Source: Nocardioides marinus
GTDB lineage: Bacteria; Pseudomonadota; Alphaproteobacteria; Rhodobacterales; Rhodobacteraceae
DNA: 64,000 nt
Assembly: GCA_019801415.1 (NCBI GenBank)
Contig: JAHVJD010000003.1
Location: 248,001 to 312,000, forward strand
Direction: 5' to 3'
The notes beneath the pieces were generated by a model. The model did no database searches and had not been told where the DNA came from. It saw only the letters and a list, made by a program, of their open reading frames with translations. Positions within the stretch are counted from its first letter, which is position 1, and the number at the start of each line of letters is the position of its first letter. Made by a program: the position numbers and the translations under genes. Of this stretch, positions 40,467 through 49,357 are shown one piece after another.

Positions 40467-40565
40467 ACGGAAAACGTGACCTGTGCGGCCTTTCCCAGAT
40501 GCGGCGAATGCGGCACGTGTTAACGGCTTTTTGCAGGATCTGGTGCCACATCCGGAGGAAACCCG

Positions 40566-40610
40566 ATGAATTGCGCCTTGTTCGATGTGTCCCGCGGCGC
40601 TAGAGCATAA
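40566..40610 (+). CDS. Possible 14-residue leader peptide
   Basis: A very short frame, MNCALFDVSRGARA, with GGAGG 8 bases before its ATG, ends 26 bases before the NDUFA9-like gene. It may be a leader peptide or chance; there is no run of one amino acid to suggest attenuation. Confidence 0.25.
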   Translation: MNCALFDVSRGARA

Positions 40611-40636
40611 AGGCAGCTAAGTTCAGGAGCCAAAAC

Positions 40637-41629
40637 ATGTCCAAACTGGTCACGATTTATGGCGGATCCGGCTTTGTCGGTCGGTATATTGCGCGGCGTA
40701 TGGCCAAGGAGGGCTGGCGAGTGCGGGTTGCGGTGCGTCGTCCCAACGAGGCCATGCACGTGAAACCCTACGGTGTGCCCGGCCAGGTGGAACCGGTGTT
40801 CTGCAATGTGCGCGACGACACCTCGGTGGCGGCCGTCATGCAGGGCGCGGATGCGGTGGTGAACTGCGTGGGCGTGCTGAATGAGCTGGGCAAGAACACA
40901 TTCGGCGCCATTCATGCCGAAGGCGCGGGCCGCATTGCGCGCATCGCGGCGCAGGAGGGCGTGGACAGCCTGGTGCATATCTCGGCCATCGGTGCAGATC
41001 CGAACGCTGCCAGCGAGTATTCCCGTACCAAGGCCGCAGGCGAGGCTGCGGTTCTGGAGCATTTCCCGGGCGCGGTGATCCTGCGCCCCTCGGTGATCTT
41101 CGGGGCCGAGGACGGCTTCTTCAACCGCTTTGCCGGCATGACCCGCCTGTCGCCGGTGCTGCCGATCGCAGCGGGCGAGACCCGGTTCCAGCCGGTGTTC
41201 GTGGACGATGTGGCCAAGGCCGCGGTCAAGGGGGCCTCGGGCGAGGCCGAACCGGGCGTCTATGAGCTGGGCGGGCCGGAGGTGAAGACCTTCCGCGCGC
41301 TGATGGCGCAGATGCTGGAGGTGATCCATCGCCGCCGCATTATCCTGTCGCTGCCGGGGTTCGTGGCATATCTGGTCGCGCTGGGGTTTGACATCCTGCA
41401 GAAGGCCAGCTTCCAGCTGATCGAGAACAAGATGTTGACCCGCGATCAGCTGAAAAGCCTGAAGTCCGACAACGTGGTGGCCGACGGCGCCCGGGGTTTT
41501 GCGGATCTGGGTATCAGCCCGGTGGCGCTTGGCTCGGTGCTGCCGGACTACCTGTGGAAATTCCGCCCCTCGGGCCAGTATGACGAGATGACCAGTTCGG
41601 CGCGCAATCTGCGCAAGAACGGCACCTGA
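40637..41629 (+). CDS. Complex I NDUFA9-like NAD(P)-binding protein
   Basis: A 330-residue atypical short-chain dehydrogenase. The N-terminus SKLVTIYGGSGFVGRYIARRMAKEGW is a Rossmann NAD(P) loop of the GxxGxxG type. The body (VNCVGVLNELGKNTFGAIHAEG, HISAIGADPNAASEYSRTKAAGE with the YxxxK pair, LRPSVIFGAEDGFFNRFAGM) is the pattern of the NDUFA9 family, an accessory subunit of respiratory complex I in mitochondria and alphaproteobacteria. AGGAG stands 7 bases before the ATG. It may help assemble or stabilise complex I; catalysis is not established for the family. Confidence 0.9.
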   Translation: MSKLVTIYGGSGFVGRYIARRMAKEGWRVRVAVRRPNEAMHVKPYGVPGQVEPVFCNVRDDTSVAAVMQGADAVVNCVGVLNELGKNTFGAIHAEGAGRIARIAAQEGVDSLVHISAIGADPNAASEYSRTKAAGEAAVLEHFPGAVILRPSVIFGAEDGFFNRFAGMTRLSPVLPIAAGETRFQPVFVDDVAKAAVKGASGEAEPGVYELGGPEVKTFRALMAQMLEVIHRRRIILSLPGFVAYLVALGFDILQKASFQLIENKMLTRDQLKSLKSDNVVADGARGFADLGISPVALGSVLPDYLWKFRPSGQYDEMTSSARNLRKNGT

Positions 41630-41671
41630 CAGTTCCGGCCGTCCGGGGCCGGACAGATCGGACGTTATCTA

Positions 41672-41700
41672 AAGCGCGGGCCGGGGCCTGCGCTTTTTTT
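41672..41700 (+). terminator. Rho-independent terminator after the NDUFA9-like gene
   Basis: AAGCGCGGGC-CGGG-GCCTGCGCTT forms a stem with one G-U pair, followed directly by seven Ts. It stands between two convergent genes and could serve uppP too, as the minus strand reads into TTTA. Confidence 0.85.
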
Positions 41701-41705
41701 GCGCC

Positions 41706-42512
41706 TCAGCTGCCGTAGGCGATGGTCAGCAGGATCAGCCCCAGGACCACCCGGTAGATCACATAGGGCGTGAAGCTGACCGAGCGCAGCAGGCGCATCA
41801 TCAGGCTGAGTGCCGCCAGCGCCGAGATCATCGCCAGGGCGGCGGCAATGCCTGCATCCCGCATCAGGGCGGTGTCTGCGTCCAGTGCAACCTCGGTGCC
41901 CAGGAGGATGCCGGAGGCGAGGATGGTCGGGATCGACATCAGCATGGCGATGCGGGCGCCTTCCTCGCGGCTGTAGCCGAGCTGGCGCGCGCCGGTGATG
42001 GTGATGCCCGACCGAGAGGTGCCGGGGATCAGCGCCAGCATCTGCCACAGCCCCATCATCAGCGCATCGCGCAGGCCCCAGTCATCGACCTGTTTTACCT
42101 CGGCCCCTTTCTGGTCGGCCCAATACAACAGCAGCCCGAAGCCCAGCATGGTCCAGCCGATCACGGTGATCGAGCGCAAGCTGTCGCTGAACCCGCTGAA
42201 ATGCAGCGCCGCGCCGAACAGCACGGTGGGAATGGTGGCGACGACCAGCCCCATCGCCAGCCGGGCGCCGGTGGTGTCCAGGCGACCGCTGAGGGCGCGG
42301 GGCAGCCCGGCCAGCCCCATGCGGACATCACGCCAGAAATAGATCACCACCGCTGCCAGCGTCCCGACATGAACGGCGACGTCGATCACCTGGCCCTGGT
42401 CCTCCAAGCCGGTCAGCCCGGGCAGCAGAATCAGGTGTCCTGAGGAGGAAACCGGCAGAAATTCAGTGATTCCCTGGATCAAAGCCACCAGCACCAGTTG
42501 AAATATCGGCAT
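41706..42512 (-). CDS. uppP: Undecaprenyl-diphosphatase UppP
   Basis: Integral membrane enzyme that recycles undecaprenyl pyrophosphate to the monophosphate carrier for peptidoglycan and surface glycans; formerly BacA. ATG 42512 (MPIFQLVLVALIQGITEFLP) gives 268 residues, as usual. The two active-site motifs are present: LPVSSSGHLILLPGL near residue 20 and LIPGTSRSGITITGARQLG near 165. About eight transmembrane segments follow the family plan. It is convergent with the NDUFA9-like gene. Confidence 0.96.
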   Translation of the reverse strand: MPIFQLVLVALIQGITEFLPVSSSGHLILLPGLTGLEDQGQVIDVAVHVGTLAAVVIYFWRDVRMGLAGLPRALSGRLDTTGARLAMGLVVATIPTVLFGAALHFSGFSDSLRSITVIGWTMLGFGLLLYWADQKGAEVKQVDDWGLRDALMMGLWQMLALIPGTSRSGITITGARQLGYSREEGARIAMLMSIPTILASGILLGTEVALDADTALMRDAGIAAALAMISALAALSLMMRLLRSVSFTPYVIYRVVLGLILLTIAYGS

Positions 42513-42602
42513 TCTGAAATCGTCCCCTGCGGGCCGCAACCCGGCCATAACCTGTCGGGATCCTGTATAAATCCCGGCCTTGATTATGAAAGTCCCGATT
42601 AT

Positions 42603-42617
42603 GGTCCGAATCGGACC
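42603..42617. promoter_or_regulatory. 15-bp palindrome between uppP and gltD
   Basis: GGTCCGA-A-TCGGACC is a perfect 7+1+7 inverted repeat in the 242-base divergent space, 90 bases from uppP and 137 from gltD. It resembles an operator for a dimeric repressor; the regulator is unknown. Confidence 0.45.
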
Positions 42618-42754
42618 TAAAATCTCTGTACATTTCCGCGGAACACGGTATCAGAGGGGCAAGAGCTGATGAAATAGGTCAGCATAGTTGACATAAAGCG
42701 TGCCGATACCTGCAAAGGTACCCTCGCAGCCAGACAAACGATGGAGTCCAGCCC

Positions 42755-44194
42755 GTGGCCAAGCAACCGATGCTGAAATTTGTGCAGATCGAACGCGACA
42801 TGCCTCAAAAGCGTGACGCGAGCGTACGCAAGGAAGACTTCAATGAGATCTACGCGGAATATGCCGCCGCCAAGGCCGAGGAGCAGGCCAGCCGCTGCAG
42901 CCAGTGCGGCGTGCCCTATTGCCAGAGCCATTGCCCGCTGCACAACAACATCCCCGACTGGCTGCGCCTGACGGCAACGGGCCGCCTGGAAGAGGCCTAC
43001 GAGGTCAGCCAGGCCACCAACACCTTCCCCGAGATCTGCGGTCGCATCTGCCCGCAGGACCGCCTGTGCGAAGGCAACTGCGTGATCGAGCAGTCGGGCC
43101 ACGGCACCGTCACCATCGGCTCGGTCGAGAAATACATCACCGACACCGCCTGGGAGCAGGGCTGGGTCAAGCCCGCAGCGCCGCTGGCCGAGCGCAGTGA
43201 GAGCGTTGGCATCATCGGTGCCGGCCCCGGCGGTCTGGCGGCCGCGGACATGCTGCGGAAGGCAGGCGTGCAGGTCACCATCTATGACCGCTACGACCGC
43301 GCCGGCGGGCTGCTGATGTACGGCATCCCCAGCTTCAAGCTGGAAAAGGACGTGGTCGAGCGCCGCAACAAGCTGCTGGCCGACGGTGGTGTTACCTTCA
43401 AGCTGAACTGCACCGTGGGCGAGGACATCTCGTTCGAGGATATCCGCGCCAAGCATGACGCGGTGATCATCGCCACCGGCGTCTACAAGTCGCGCGATCT
43501 GTCGATGCCGGGAAGCGGTGCCGAGGGTATCGTCAAGGCGATCGATTTCCTCACCGCCTCCAACAAGAAGAGCTTTGGCGATGCGGTTGAAGCCTTTGAC
43601 AACGGCGATCTGAATGCCGCGGGCAAGAAGGTCGTGGTGATCGGTGGCGGTGATACCGCGATGGATTGCGTGCGAACCTCAATCCGTCAGGGCGCAACAT
43701 CCGTGAAATGCCTCTATCGCCGCGACCGCGCCAATATGCCGGGCTCGCAGCGTGAAACCCAGAATGCCGAGGAAGAAGGCGTGGTGTTCGAATGGCTTTC
43801 CGCGCCCAAGGGCTTCACCGAGGAGGGCGGCAAGGTCGCTGGCGTGATGGTGCAGAAGATGCGCCTTGGTCAGCCGGACGCCTCGGGCCGTCAGGCACCG
43901 GAGGTGATCGAGGGCGCGGACTACGTCGAAGAGGCCGATCTGGTGATCAAGGCGCTGGGCTTTGAGCCGGAGGATCTGCCAACCCTTTGGGGCCAGCCGG
44001 AGCTGCCGGTGACCCGCTGGGGCACCATCAAGGCCGAATTCAAGACCGGTGCCACCGAGCTTGAGGGTGTTTATGCGGTGGGCGACATCGTGCGCGGTGC
44101 CTCGCTGGTGGTCTGGGCGATCAAGGATGGCCGGGACTGCGCCGGGGCGATCCTGGAGAAATTCAACAGCAAGGCCGCGGTGGCTGCGGAGTAA
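42755..44194 (+). CDS. gltD: Glutamate synthase (NADPH) small subunit
   Basis: Flavin subunit of GOGAT; it passes NADPH electrons to GltB for glutamine-to-glutamate conversion. It is 479 residues from GTG 42755, with GGAG 9 bases upstream. The N-terminal cysteine clusters bind [4Fe-4S]: CSQCGVPYCQSHCPLHN and CGRICPQDRLCEGNC. FAD binds at IIGAGPGGLAAADML, NADPH at VVVIGGGDTAMDCV, and the C-terminal FAD motif is GVYAVGDIVRGASLVVWAI. gltB follows after one inserted gene. Confidence 0.97.
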   Translation: MAKQPMLKFVQIERDMPQKRDASVRKEDFNEIYAEYAAAKAEEQASRCSQCGVPYCQSHCPLHNNIPDWLRLTATGRLEEAYEVSQATNTFPEICGRICPQDRLCEGNCVIEQSGHGTVTIGSVEKYITDTAWEQGWVKPAAPLAERSESVGIIGAGPGGLAAADMLRKAGVQVTIYDRYDRAGGLLMYGIPSFKLEKDVVERRNKLLADGGVTFKLNCTVGEDISFEDIRAKHDAVIIATGVYKSRDLSMPGSGAEGIVKAIDFLTASNKKSFGDAVEAFDNGDLNAAGKKVVVIGGGDTAMDCVRTSIRQGATSVKCLYRRDRANMPGSQRETQNAEEEGVVFEWLSAPKGFTEEGGKVAGVMVQKMRLGQPDASGRQAPEVIEGADYVEEADLVIKALGFEPEDLPTLWGQPELPVTRWGTIKAEFKTGATELEGVYAVGDIVRGASLVVWAIKDGRDCAGAILEKFNSKAAVAAE

Positions 44195-44292
44195 CCCGCC
44201 ACCGCCCCTGCACCAACCAGGCTGCGGCGCGGCGGGTGTGGGGGAGCAGCAAAAGTCAGCAGTGCTGACCTAGCCAGCAGGAGGACACGGAG

Positions 44293-44727
44293 ATGGGCGA
44301 ATTGCAGGGACAATGCATGTGCGGCGCGGTGACCGTCACCGCCACCCCGGCACGCGACGCCGTGGCCGCCTGTCATTGCCAGATGTGCCAGCGCTGGGCT
44401 GGCGGGCCGTTCCTGAGCTTTCAGGCCGCCCCCGGCTATGCAGCACTGGGACCGGTTCAGACCTATCAGTCCTCGGGCTGGGCGGAACGCGCCTTTTGCA
44501 GCAAATGCGGCTCGGCGCTGTGGTACCGGATGACCTCGGGAAAACATCAGGGCCAGACGCAGATCTCGGCTGGCCTGTTTGACAACGCAGGCGGCAATGA
44601 ACTGCGCCTGGAACTTTATATCGACAAGAAGCCAGCGGGCTATGCGTTCGATGCCAGCAGCCGGAAACTGACCGGCGCTGACGTGATCGACATGTTTGCC
44701 CCGTCCCAAGAAGGAAACAGCCAATGA
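44293..44727 (+). CDS. GFA family (CENP-V/GFA) zinc protein
   Basis: A 144-residue protein of the glutathione-dependent formaldehyde-activating (GFA) family. Zinc ligands are seen in GQCMCGAVTVT, CHCQMCQRW and FCSKCGSALWYR. The family folds around structural zinc; only a few members bind glutathione-formaldehyde adducts, and most have no proven substrate. It is lodged between gltD and gltB and overlaps the gltB start by 4 bases (ATGA), so it is made with GOGAT. AGGAGG-like GGAGGACACGGAG precedes the ATG. Confidence 0.9.
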   Translation: MGELQGQCMCGAVTVTATPARDAVAACHCQMCQRWAGGPFLSFQAAPGYAALGPVQTYQSSGWAERAFCSKCGSALWYRMTSGKHQGQTQISAGLFDNAGGNELRLELYIDKKPAGYAFDASSRKLTGADVIDMFAPSQEGNSQ

Positions 44728-47700
44728 CCAAATATGATGCAGATTGGGTGCGCGCCGAAGAAGCCAAGCGCAAGTGGCTGGCGGAGAACGGCCTGTATTC
44801 CGAGGAGGAAGAGCATTCCTCCTGCGGCGTGGGGCTGGTGGTCTCCGTTGACGGCAAGAAGAGCCGCAAGGTGGTCGAGGCCGGCATCGACGCGCTGAAG
44901 GCGATCTGGCACCGCGGCGCGGTGGATGCCGACGGCAAGACCGGCGACGGCGCGGGCATCCATGTGCAGATCCCGGTGCCCTTCTTCCACGACCAGATCC
45001 GCCGCACTGGCCATGAGCCGCATGAGGACGAGCTGATGGCGGTGGGCCAGGTGTTCCTGCCGCGCACCGATTTCGGCGCGCAGGAGAAGTGCCGGACCAT
45101 CGTCGAGACCGAGATCCTGCGGATGGGTTATTTCATCTACGGCTGGCGTCATGTGCCGGTGGATGTGTCCTGCCTGGGCGAAAAGGCTAACGCCACCCGC
45201 CCCGAGATCGAGCAGATCCTGATCTCCAACACCAAGGGCGTGGACGAGGAAACCTTCGAGCGCGAGCTCTATGTGATCCGCCGCCGCATCGAGAAGGCCG
45301 CGGCGGCCGCGGGCATCAACGGGCTGTACCTCGCGTCGCTGTCGTGCCGCTCGATCATCTACAAGGGCATGATGCTGGCCGAGCAGGTGGCGGTGTTCTA
45401 CCCCGACCTGATGGATGAACGCTTCGAGAGCGCCTTCGCGATCTATCACCAGCGTTACTCCACCAACACCTTCCCGCAGTGGTGGCTGGCGCAGCCGTTC
45501 CGCATGCTGGCCCACAACGGCGAGATCAACACGCTGAAGGGCAATGTGAACTGGATGAAGAGCCATGAAATCCGCATGGCGTCTTCGACCTTTGGCGACT
45601 ACGCCGAAGACATCAAGCCGATCATCGCCAGCGGTGCGTCTGACTCGGCGGCGCTGGATGGCGTGTTCGAGGTTCTGGTGCGCGCGGGCCGTTCGGCGCC
45701 GATGGCGAAAACCATGCTGGTGCCGGAAAGCTGGTCCAAGCAGGCGGTGGAGCTGCCGCAGGCCTGGCGCGACATGTATTCCTACTGCAACTCGGTGATG
45801 GAGCCCTGGGACGGCCCCGCGGCGCTGGCGATGACCGATGGCCGCTGGGTCTGCGCCGGTCTGGACCGCAATGGCTTGCGTCCGATGCGCTATGTGGTGA
45901 CCGGCGACGGTCTGGTGATCGCGGGTTCGGAAGCGGGCATGGTGCCGATCGACGAGGCAACCGTTGTCGAAAAAGGCGCGCTGGGGCCGGGCCAGATGCT
46001 GGCCGTCGACATGCAGAAGGGCCAACTCTACCACGATACCGAGATCAAGGACAAACTCGCCCGCGCGCTGCCCTTTGGGGAGTGGGTGAGCAAGATCAGC
46101 GACTTGGATTCGACGCTGTCCGGGGTGACCGAAAAACCCCTGTTCTCCGGCGAGGAGCTGCGCCGCCGCCAGGTCGCGGCCGGCTATTCGATCGAGGAAC
46201 TGGAGCAGATCCTGGCGCCGATGGCCGAGGATGGGAAAGAGGCGCTGGCCTCGATGGGGGATGACACCCCGTCGGCCGTGCTGTCGAAAATGTACCGTCC
46301 GCTGAGCCACTTCTTCCGCCAGAACTTCAGCCAGGTGACCAACCCGCCGATCGACAGTCTGCGCGAATACCGGGTGATGTCGCTGAAGACGCGCTTCGGC
46401 AACCTCAAGAACGTTCTGGACGAGGACAGCTCCCAGACCGAGATCATCGTGCTGGAAAGCCCCTTTGTCGGCAACGCCCAGTGGGACACGCTGGTCGAGC
46501 ATTTCAATGCGCCGATGGCCGAGATCGACTGTACCTTTGCGCCCGGTCGGGGTGCCCTGAGCGCCGCGCTGGCGCGGATCCGCAGCGAAGCCGAGGAGGC
46601 AGTGCGGTCGGGTGCAGGTCATATCGTTCTGACCGATCAGTATTCCGGCGCGGACAAGGTCGCGATGCCGATGATCCTCGCGACCTCCGCGGTGCATTCG
46701 CATCTGACCCGCGAAGGCCTGCGGACCTTCTGCTCGCTCAACGTGCGGTCGGCGGAATGTATCGACCCGCATTACTTCGCCGTGCTGATCGGCTGTGGCG
46801 CAACCGTGGTGAACGCCTATCTGGCGGAGGATTCGCTGGCCGACCGCATTGAGCGCGGCCTTCTGGAAGGCACCCTGACCGAGAACGTCGCCCGCTACCG
46901 TGAGGCGATCGACCAGGGCCTGCTGAAGATCATGGCCAAGATGGGCATCTCGGTGGTGTCGTCCTACCGCGGTGGTCTGAACTTCGAGGCCGTGGGCCTG
47001 AGCCGTGCGATGTGCGCCGAGTATTTCCCCGGCATGACCAGCCGCATTTCTGGTATCGGTGTGACCGGTATCCAGAGCAAGCTAGAAGAAATCCACGCCA
47101 AGGCCTGGAAGTCGCCCGAGGGTGTGCTGCCGATCGGCGGTTTCTACAAGGCGCGCAAGTCCGGCGAGACCCACGCCTGGGAAGCCAGCTCGATGCACAT
47201 GATGCAGATGGCCTGCAATCGCGCCTCGTTCGAACTGTGGAAGCAGTATTCGGCGAAGATGCAGTCGAACCCGCCGATCCACCTGCGCGATCTGTTGCAG
47301 ATCAAGCCCCTTGGCAAGCCGGTGCCGATCGAGGAAGTGGAATCGATCACCTCGATCCGCAAGCGTTTCGTGACGCCGGGCATGTCCCTGGGCGCCCTGT
47401 CGCCCGAGGCGCACAAGACGCTGAACGTCGCGATGAACCGTATCGGCGCCAAGTCCGACTCGGGCGAAGGTGGCGAGGATCCGGCACACTTCGTGCCCGA
47501 ACCCAACGGCGACAACCCGTCTGCGAAGATCAAGCAGGTGGCCTCGGGCCGGTTTGGCGTCACGGCTGAATACCTGAACCAGTGCGAGGAGCTGGAGATC
47601 AAGGTGGCCCAGGGTGCCAAGCCCGGTGAGGGCGGCCAGCTGCCGGGCATGAAGGTCACCGACCTGATCGCCCGCCTGCGCCATTCGACCAAGGGCGTGA

Positions 47701-49256
47701 CCCTGATCTCGCCGCCGCCGCACCACGATATCTATTCGATCGAGGACCTGGCGCAGCTGATCTATGACCTCAAGCAGATCAACCCGCGCTGCAAGGTGAC
47801 GGTGAAGCTGGTGGCGTCTTCGGGCGTCGGCACCATCGCCGCGGGCGTTGCCAAGGCGAAGGCCGACATCATCCTGATCTCGGGCCACAACGGCGGCACC
47901 GGGGCATCGCCTGCGACCTCGATCAAATATGCGGGTCTGCCCTGGGAGATGGGCCTCACCGAGGCGCACCAGGTGCTGGCAATGAACAACCTGCGCAGCC
48001 GGGTGACCCTGCGGACCGACGGTGGTCTGCGCACCGGCCGTGACATCGTGATGGCGGCAATGATGGGCGCCGAGGAATACGGCATCGGCACCGCCGCGCT
48101 GATCGCGATGGGCTGCATCATGGTGCGCCAGTGCCAGTCCAACACCTGCCCGGTGGGGGTCTGCACTCAGGACGAATCCCTGCGCGCCAAGTTCACCGGC
48201 AACGCCGACAAGGTGGTGAACCTGATCACCTTCTACGCTCAGGAAGTGCGCGAGATCCTCGCCTCCATCGGCGCGCGGTCGCTGGACGAGGTGATCGGCC
48301 GGGCCGACCTGCTGGCGCAGGTCTCCCGCGGCTCGGCGCATCTGGATGATCTGGACCTGAACCCGCTGCTGATCACGGTCGATGGCTCTGCCAACATCGT
48401 CTACAACCGCGACAAGCAGCGCAACGAAGTACCGGATACGCTGGATTCGGAAATCGTGCGCGATGCGGCGCGGTTCCTGCAGGACGGTGAGAAGATGCAG
48501 CTGTCCTATGCGGTGCAGAACACCCACCGCAGCGTCGGCACCCGCACCTCGAGCCATATCGTGCGCAACTTCGGCATGCGCAATTCCTTCCAGCCGGATC
48601 ACCTGACGGTGAAACTGCAGGGCTCTGCTGGTCAGGCGCTGGGCGCCTTTGCGGCACCCGGGTTGAAGCTGGAAGTGTCGGGCGACGCCAACGACTATGT
48701 CGGCAAGGGCCTGTCGGGCGGCACCATCGTGGTGCGTCCGCCGCAGGTGAGCCCGCTGAAGGCCAGCGAGAACACCATCATCGGCAACACCGTCCTGTAC
48801 GGTGCCACCGACGGGTACCTGTTTGCAGCTGGCCGTGCCGGCGAGCGCTTCGCGGTGCGCAATTCGGGTGCCAAGGTGGTGATCGAGGGCTGCGGCTCCA
48901 ACGGCTGTGAATACATGACCGGCGGGGTTGCAGTGATCCTGGGCTCGATCGGCGCCAACTTCGGCGCAGGCATGACCGGTGGCATGGCGTATCTCTATGA
49001 CCCGGAAGGCAAGGCCGAGACCCTGATGAACATGGAAACCCTCGTCACCTGCCCGGTGACAGTGGATCATTGGGAAGCGCAGCTGAAAGGGTTGATCGAA
49101 CGGCACCTCGAGGAAACCGGCAGCCGCAAGGCGGCGGAGATCCTGCAGCACTGGGATATCGAGAAGGCCAACTTCCTGCAGGTCTGCCCCAAGGAGATGC
49201 TGAACAAGCTGCCGCATCCGCTGATGCAGGAGCAAGCGGCGGTTCCGGCGGAATAA
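44724..49256 (+). CDS. gltB: Glutamate synthase (NADPH) large subunit
   Basis: Large GOGAT subunit, 1510 residues, normal size. The class II amidotransferase domain begins after a 33-residue propeptide at Cys34 (HSSCGVGLVV), which becomes the N-terminal nucleophile. The central domain is followed by the FMN-binding synthase domain (about 840-1250). There the 3Fe-4S ligands are C1131, C1137 and C1142 in GCIMVRQCQSNTCPVG. The C-terminal GXGXG beta-helix domain has GSAGQALGAFAAPG and GKGLSGGTIVV. With GltD it assimilates ammonium made by urease after glutamine synthetase. It ends at a strong terminator. Confidence 0.99.
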   Translation: MTKYDADWVRAEEAKRKWLAENGLYSEEEEHSSCGVGLVVSVDGKKSRKVVEAGIDALKAIWHRGAVDADGKTGDGAGIHVQIPVPFFHDQIRRTGHEPHEDELMAVGQVFLPRTDFGAQEKCRTIVETEILRMGYFIYGWRHVPVDVSCLGEKANATRPEIEQILISNTKGVDEETFERELYVIRRRIEKAAAAAGINGLYLASLSCRSIIYKGMMLAEQVAVFYPDLMDERFESAFAIYHQRYSTNTFPQWWLAQPFRMLAHNGEINTLKGNVNWMKSHEIRMASSTFGDYAEDIKPIIASGASDSAALDGVFEVLVRAGRSAPMAKTMLVPESWSKQAVELPQAWRDMYSYCNSVMEPWDGPAALAMTDGRWVCAGLDRNGLRPMRYVVTGDGLVIAGSEAGMVPIDEATVVEKGALGPGQMLAVDMQKGQLYHDTEIKDKLARALPFGEWVSKISDLDSTLSGVTEKPLFSGEELRRRQVAAGYSIEELEQILAPMAEDGKEALASMGDDTPSAVLSKMYRPLSHFFRQNFSQVTNPPIDSLREYRVMSLKTRFGNLKNVLDEDSSQTEIIVLESPFVGNAQWDTLVEHFNAPMAEIDCTFAPGRGALSAALARIRSEAEEAVRSGAGHIVLTDQYSGADKVAMPMILATSAVHSHLTREGLRTFCSLNVRSAECIDPHYFAVLIGCGATVVNAYLAEDSLADRIERGLLEGTLTENVARYREAIDQGLLKIMAKMGISVVSSYRGGLNFEAVGLSRAMCAEYFPGMTSRISGIGVTGIQSKLEEIHAKAWKSPEGVLPIGGFYKARKSGETHAWEASSMHMMQMACNRASFELWKQYSAKMQSNPPIHLRDLLQIKPLGKPVPIEEVESITSIRKRFVTPGMSLGALSPEAHKTLNVAMNRIGAKSDSGEGGEDPAHFVPEPNGDNPSAKIKQVASGRFGVTAEYLNQCEELEIKVAQGAKPGEGGQLPGMKVTDLIARLRHSTKGVTLISPPPHHDIYSIEDLAQLIYDLKQINPRCKVTVKLVASSGVGTIAAGVAKAKADIILISGHNGGTGASPATSIKYAGLPWEMGLTEAHQVLAMNNLRSRVTLRTDGGLRTGRDIVMAAMMGAEEYGIGTAALIAMGCIMVRQCQSNTCPVGVCTQDESLRAKFTGNADKVVNLITFYAQEVREILASIGARSLDEVIGRADLLAQVSRGSAHLDDLDLNPLLITVDGSANIVYNRDKQRNEVPDTLDSEIVRDAARFLQDGEKMQLSYAVQNTHRSVGTRTSSHIVRNFGMRNSFQPDHLTVKLQGSAGQALGAFAAPGLKLEVSGDANDYVGKGLSGGTIVVRPPQVSPLKASENTIIGNTVLYGATDGYLFAAGRAGERFAVRNSGAKVVIEGCGSNGCEYMTGGVAVILGSIGANFGAGMTGGMAYLYDPEGKAETLMNMETLVTCPVTVDHWEAQLKGLIERHLEETGSRKAAEILQHWDIEKANFLQVCPKEMLNKLPHPLMQEQAAVPAE

Positions 49257-49282
49257 GCCCGAAACAGAGACTGGAAACAGAC

Positions 49283-49317
49283 ACCCCCGCAGGCGAATGC
49301 TTGCGGGGGTTTCTTTT
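49283..49317 (+). terminator. Rho-independent terminator of gltB
   Basis: ACCCCCGCA pairs perfectly with TGCGGGGGT around a 10-base loop, then TTCTTTT. It lies 26 bases past the gltB stop. Confidence 0.92.
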
Positions 49318-49357
49318 AGCGGTTGGTTCACTCGGCTCGGCTGGCCTATAGAGAGGC

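Larger units (their letters stand above)
40327..40476. repeat. 150-bp direct repeat, right copy (contains tRNA-Leu and promoter)
   Basis: Second copy of the block at 25311-25460, same orientation, four mismatches, none in the tRNA. The sequence shared with the left copy starts at TCGGGGAATGG and stops at CGGAAAACG. Confidence 0.95.

Noticed and set aside
42660-42754. Sigma-70 promoter for gltD (TTGACA near 42687)
   Set aside because: A perfect -35 is present but no -10 is found at 16-18 bases.
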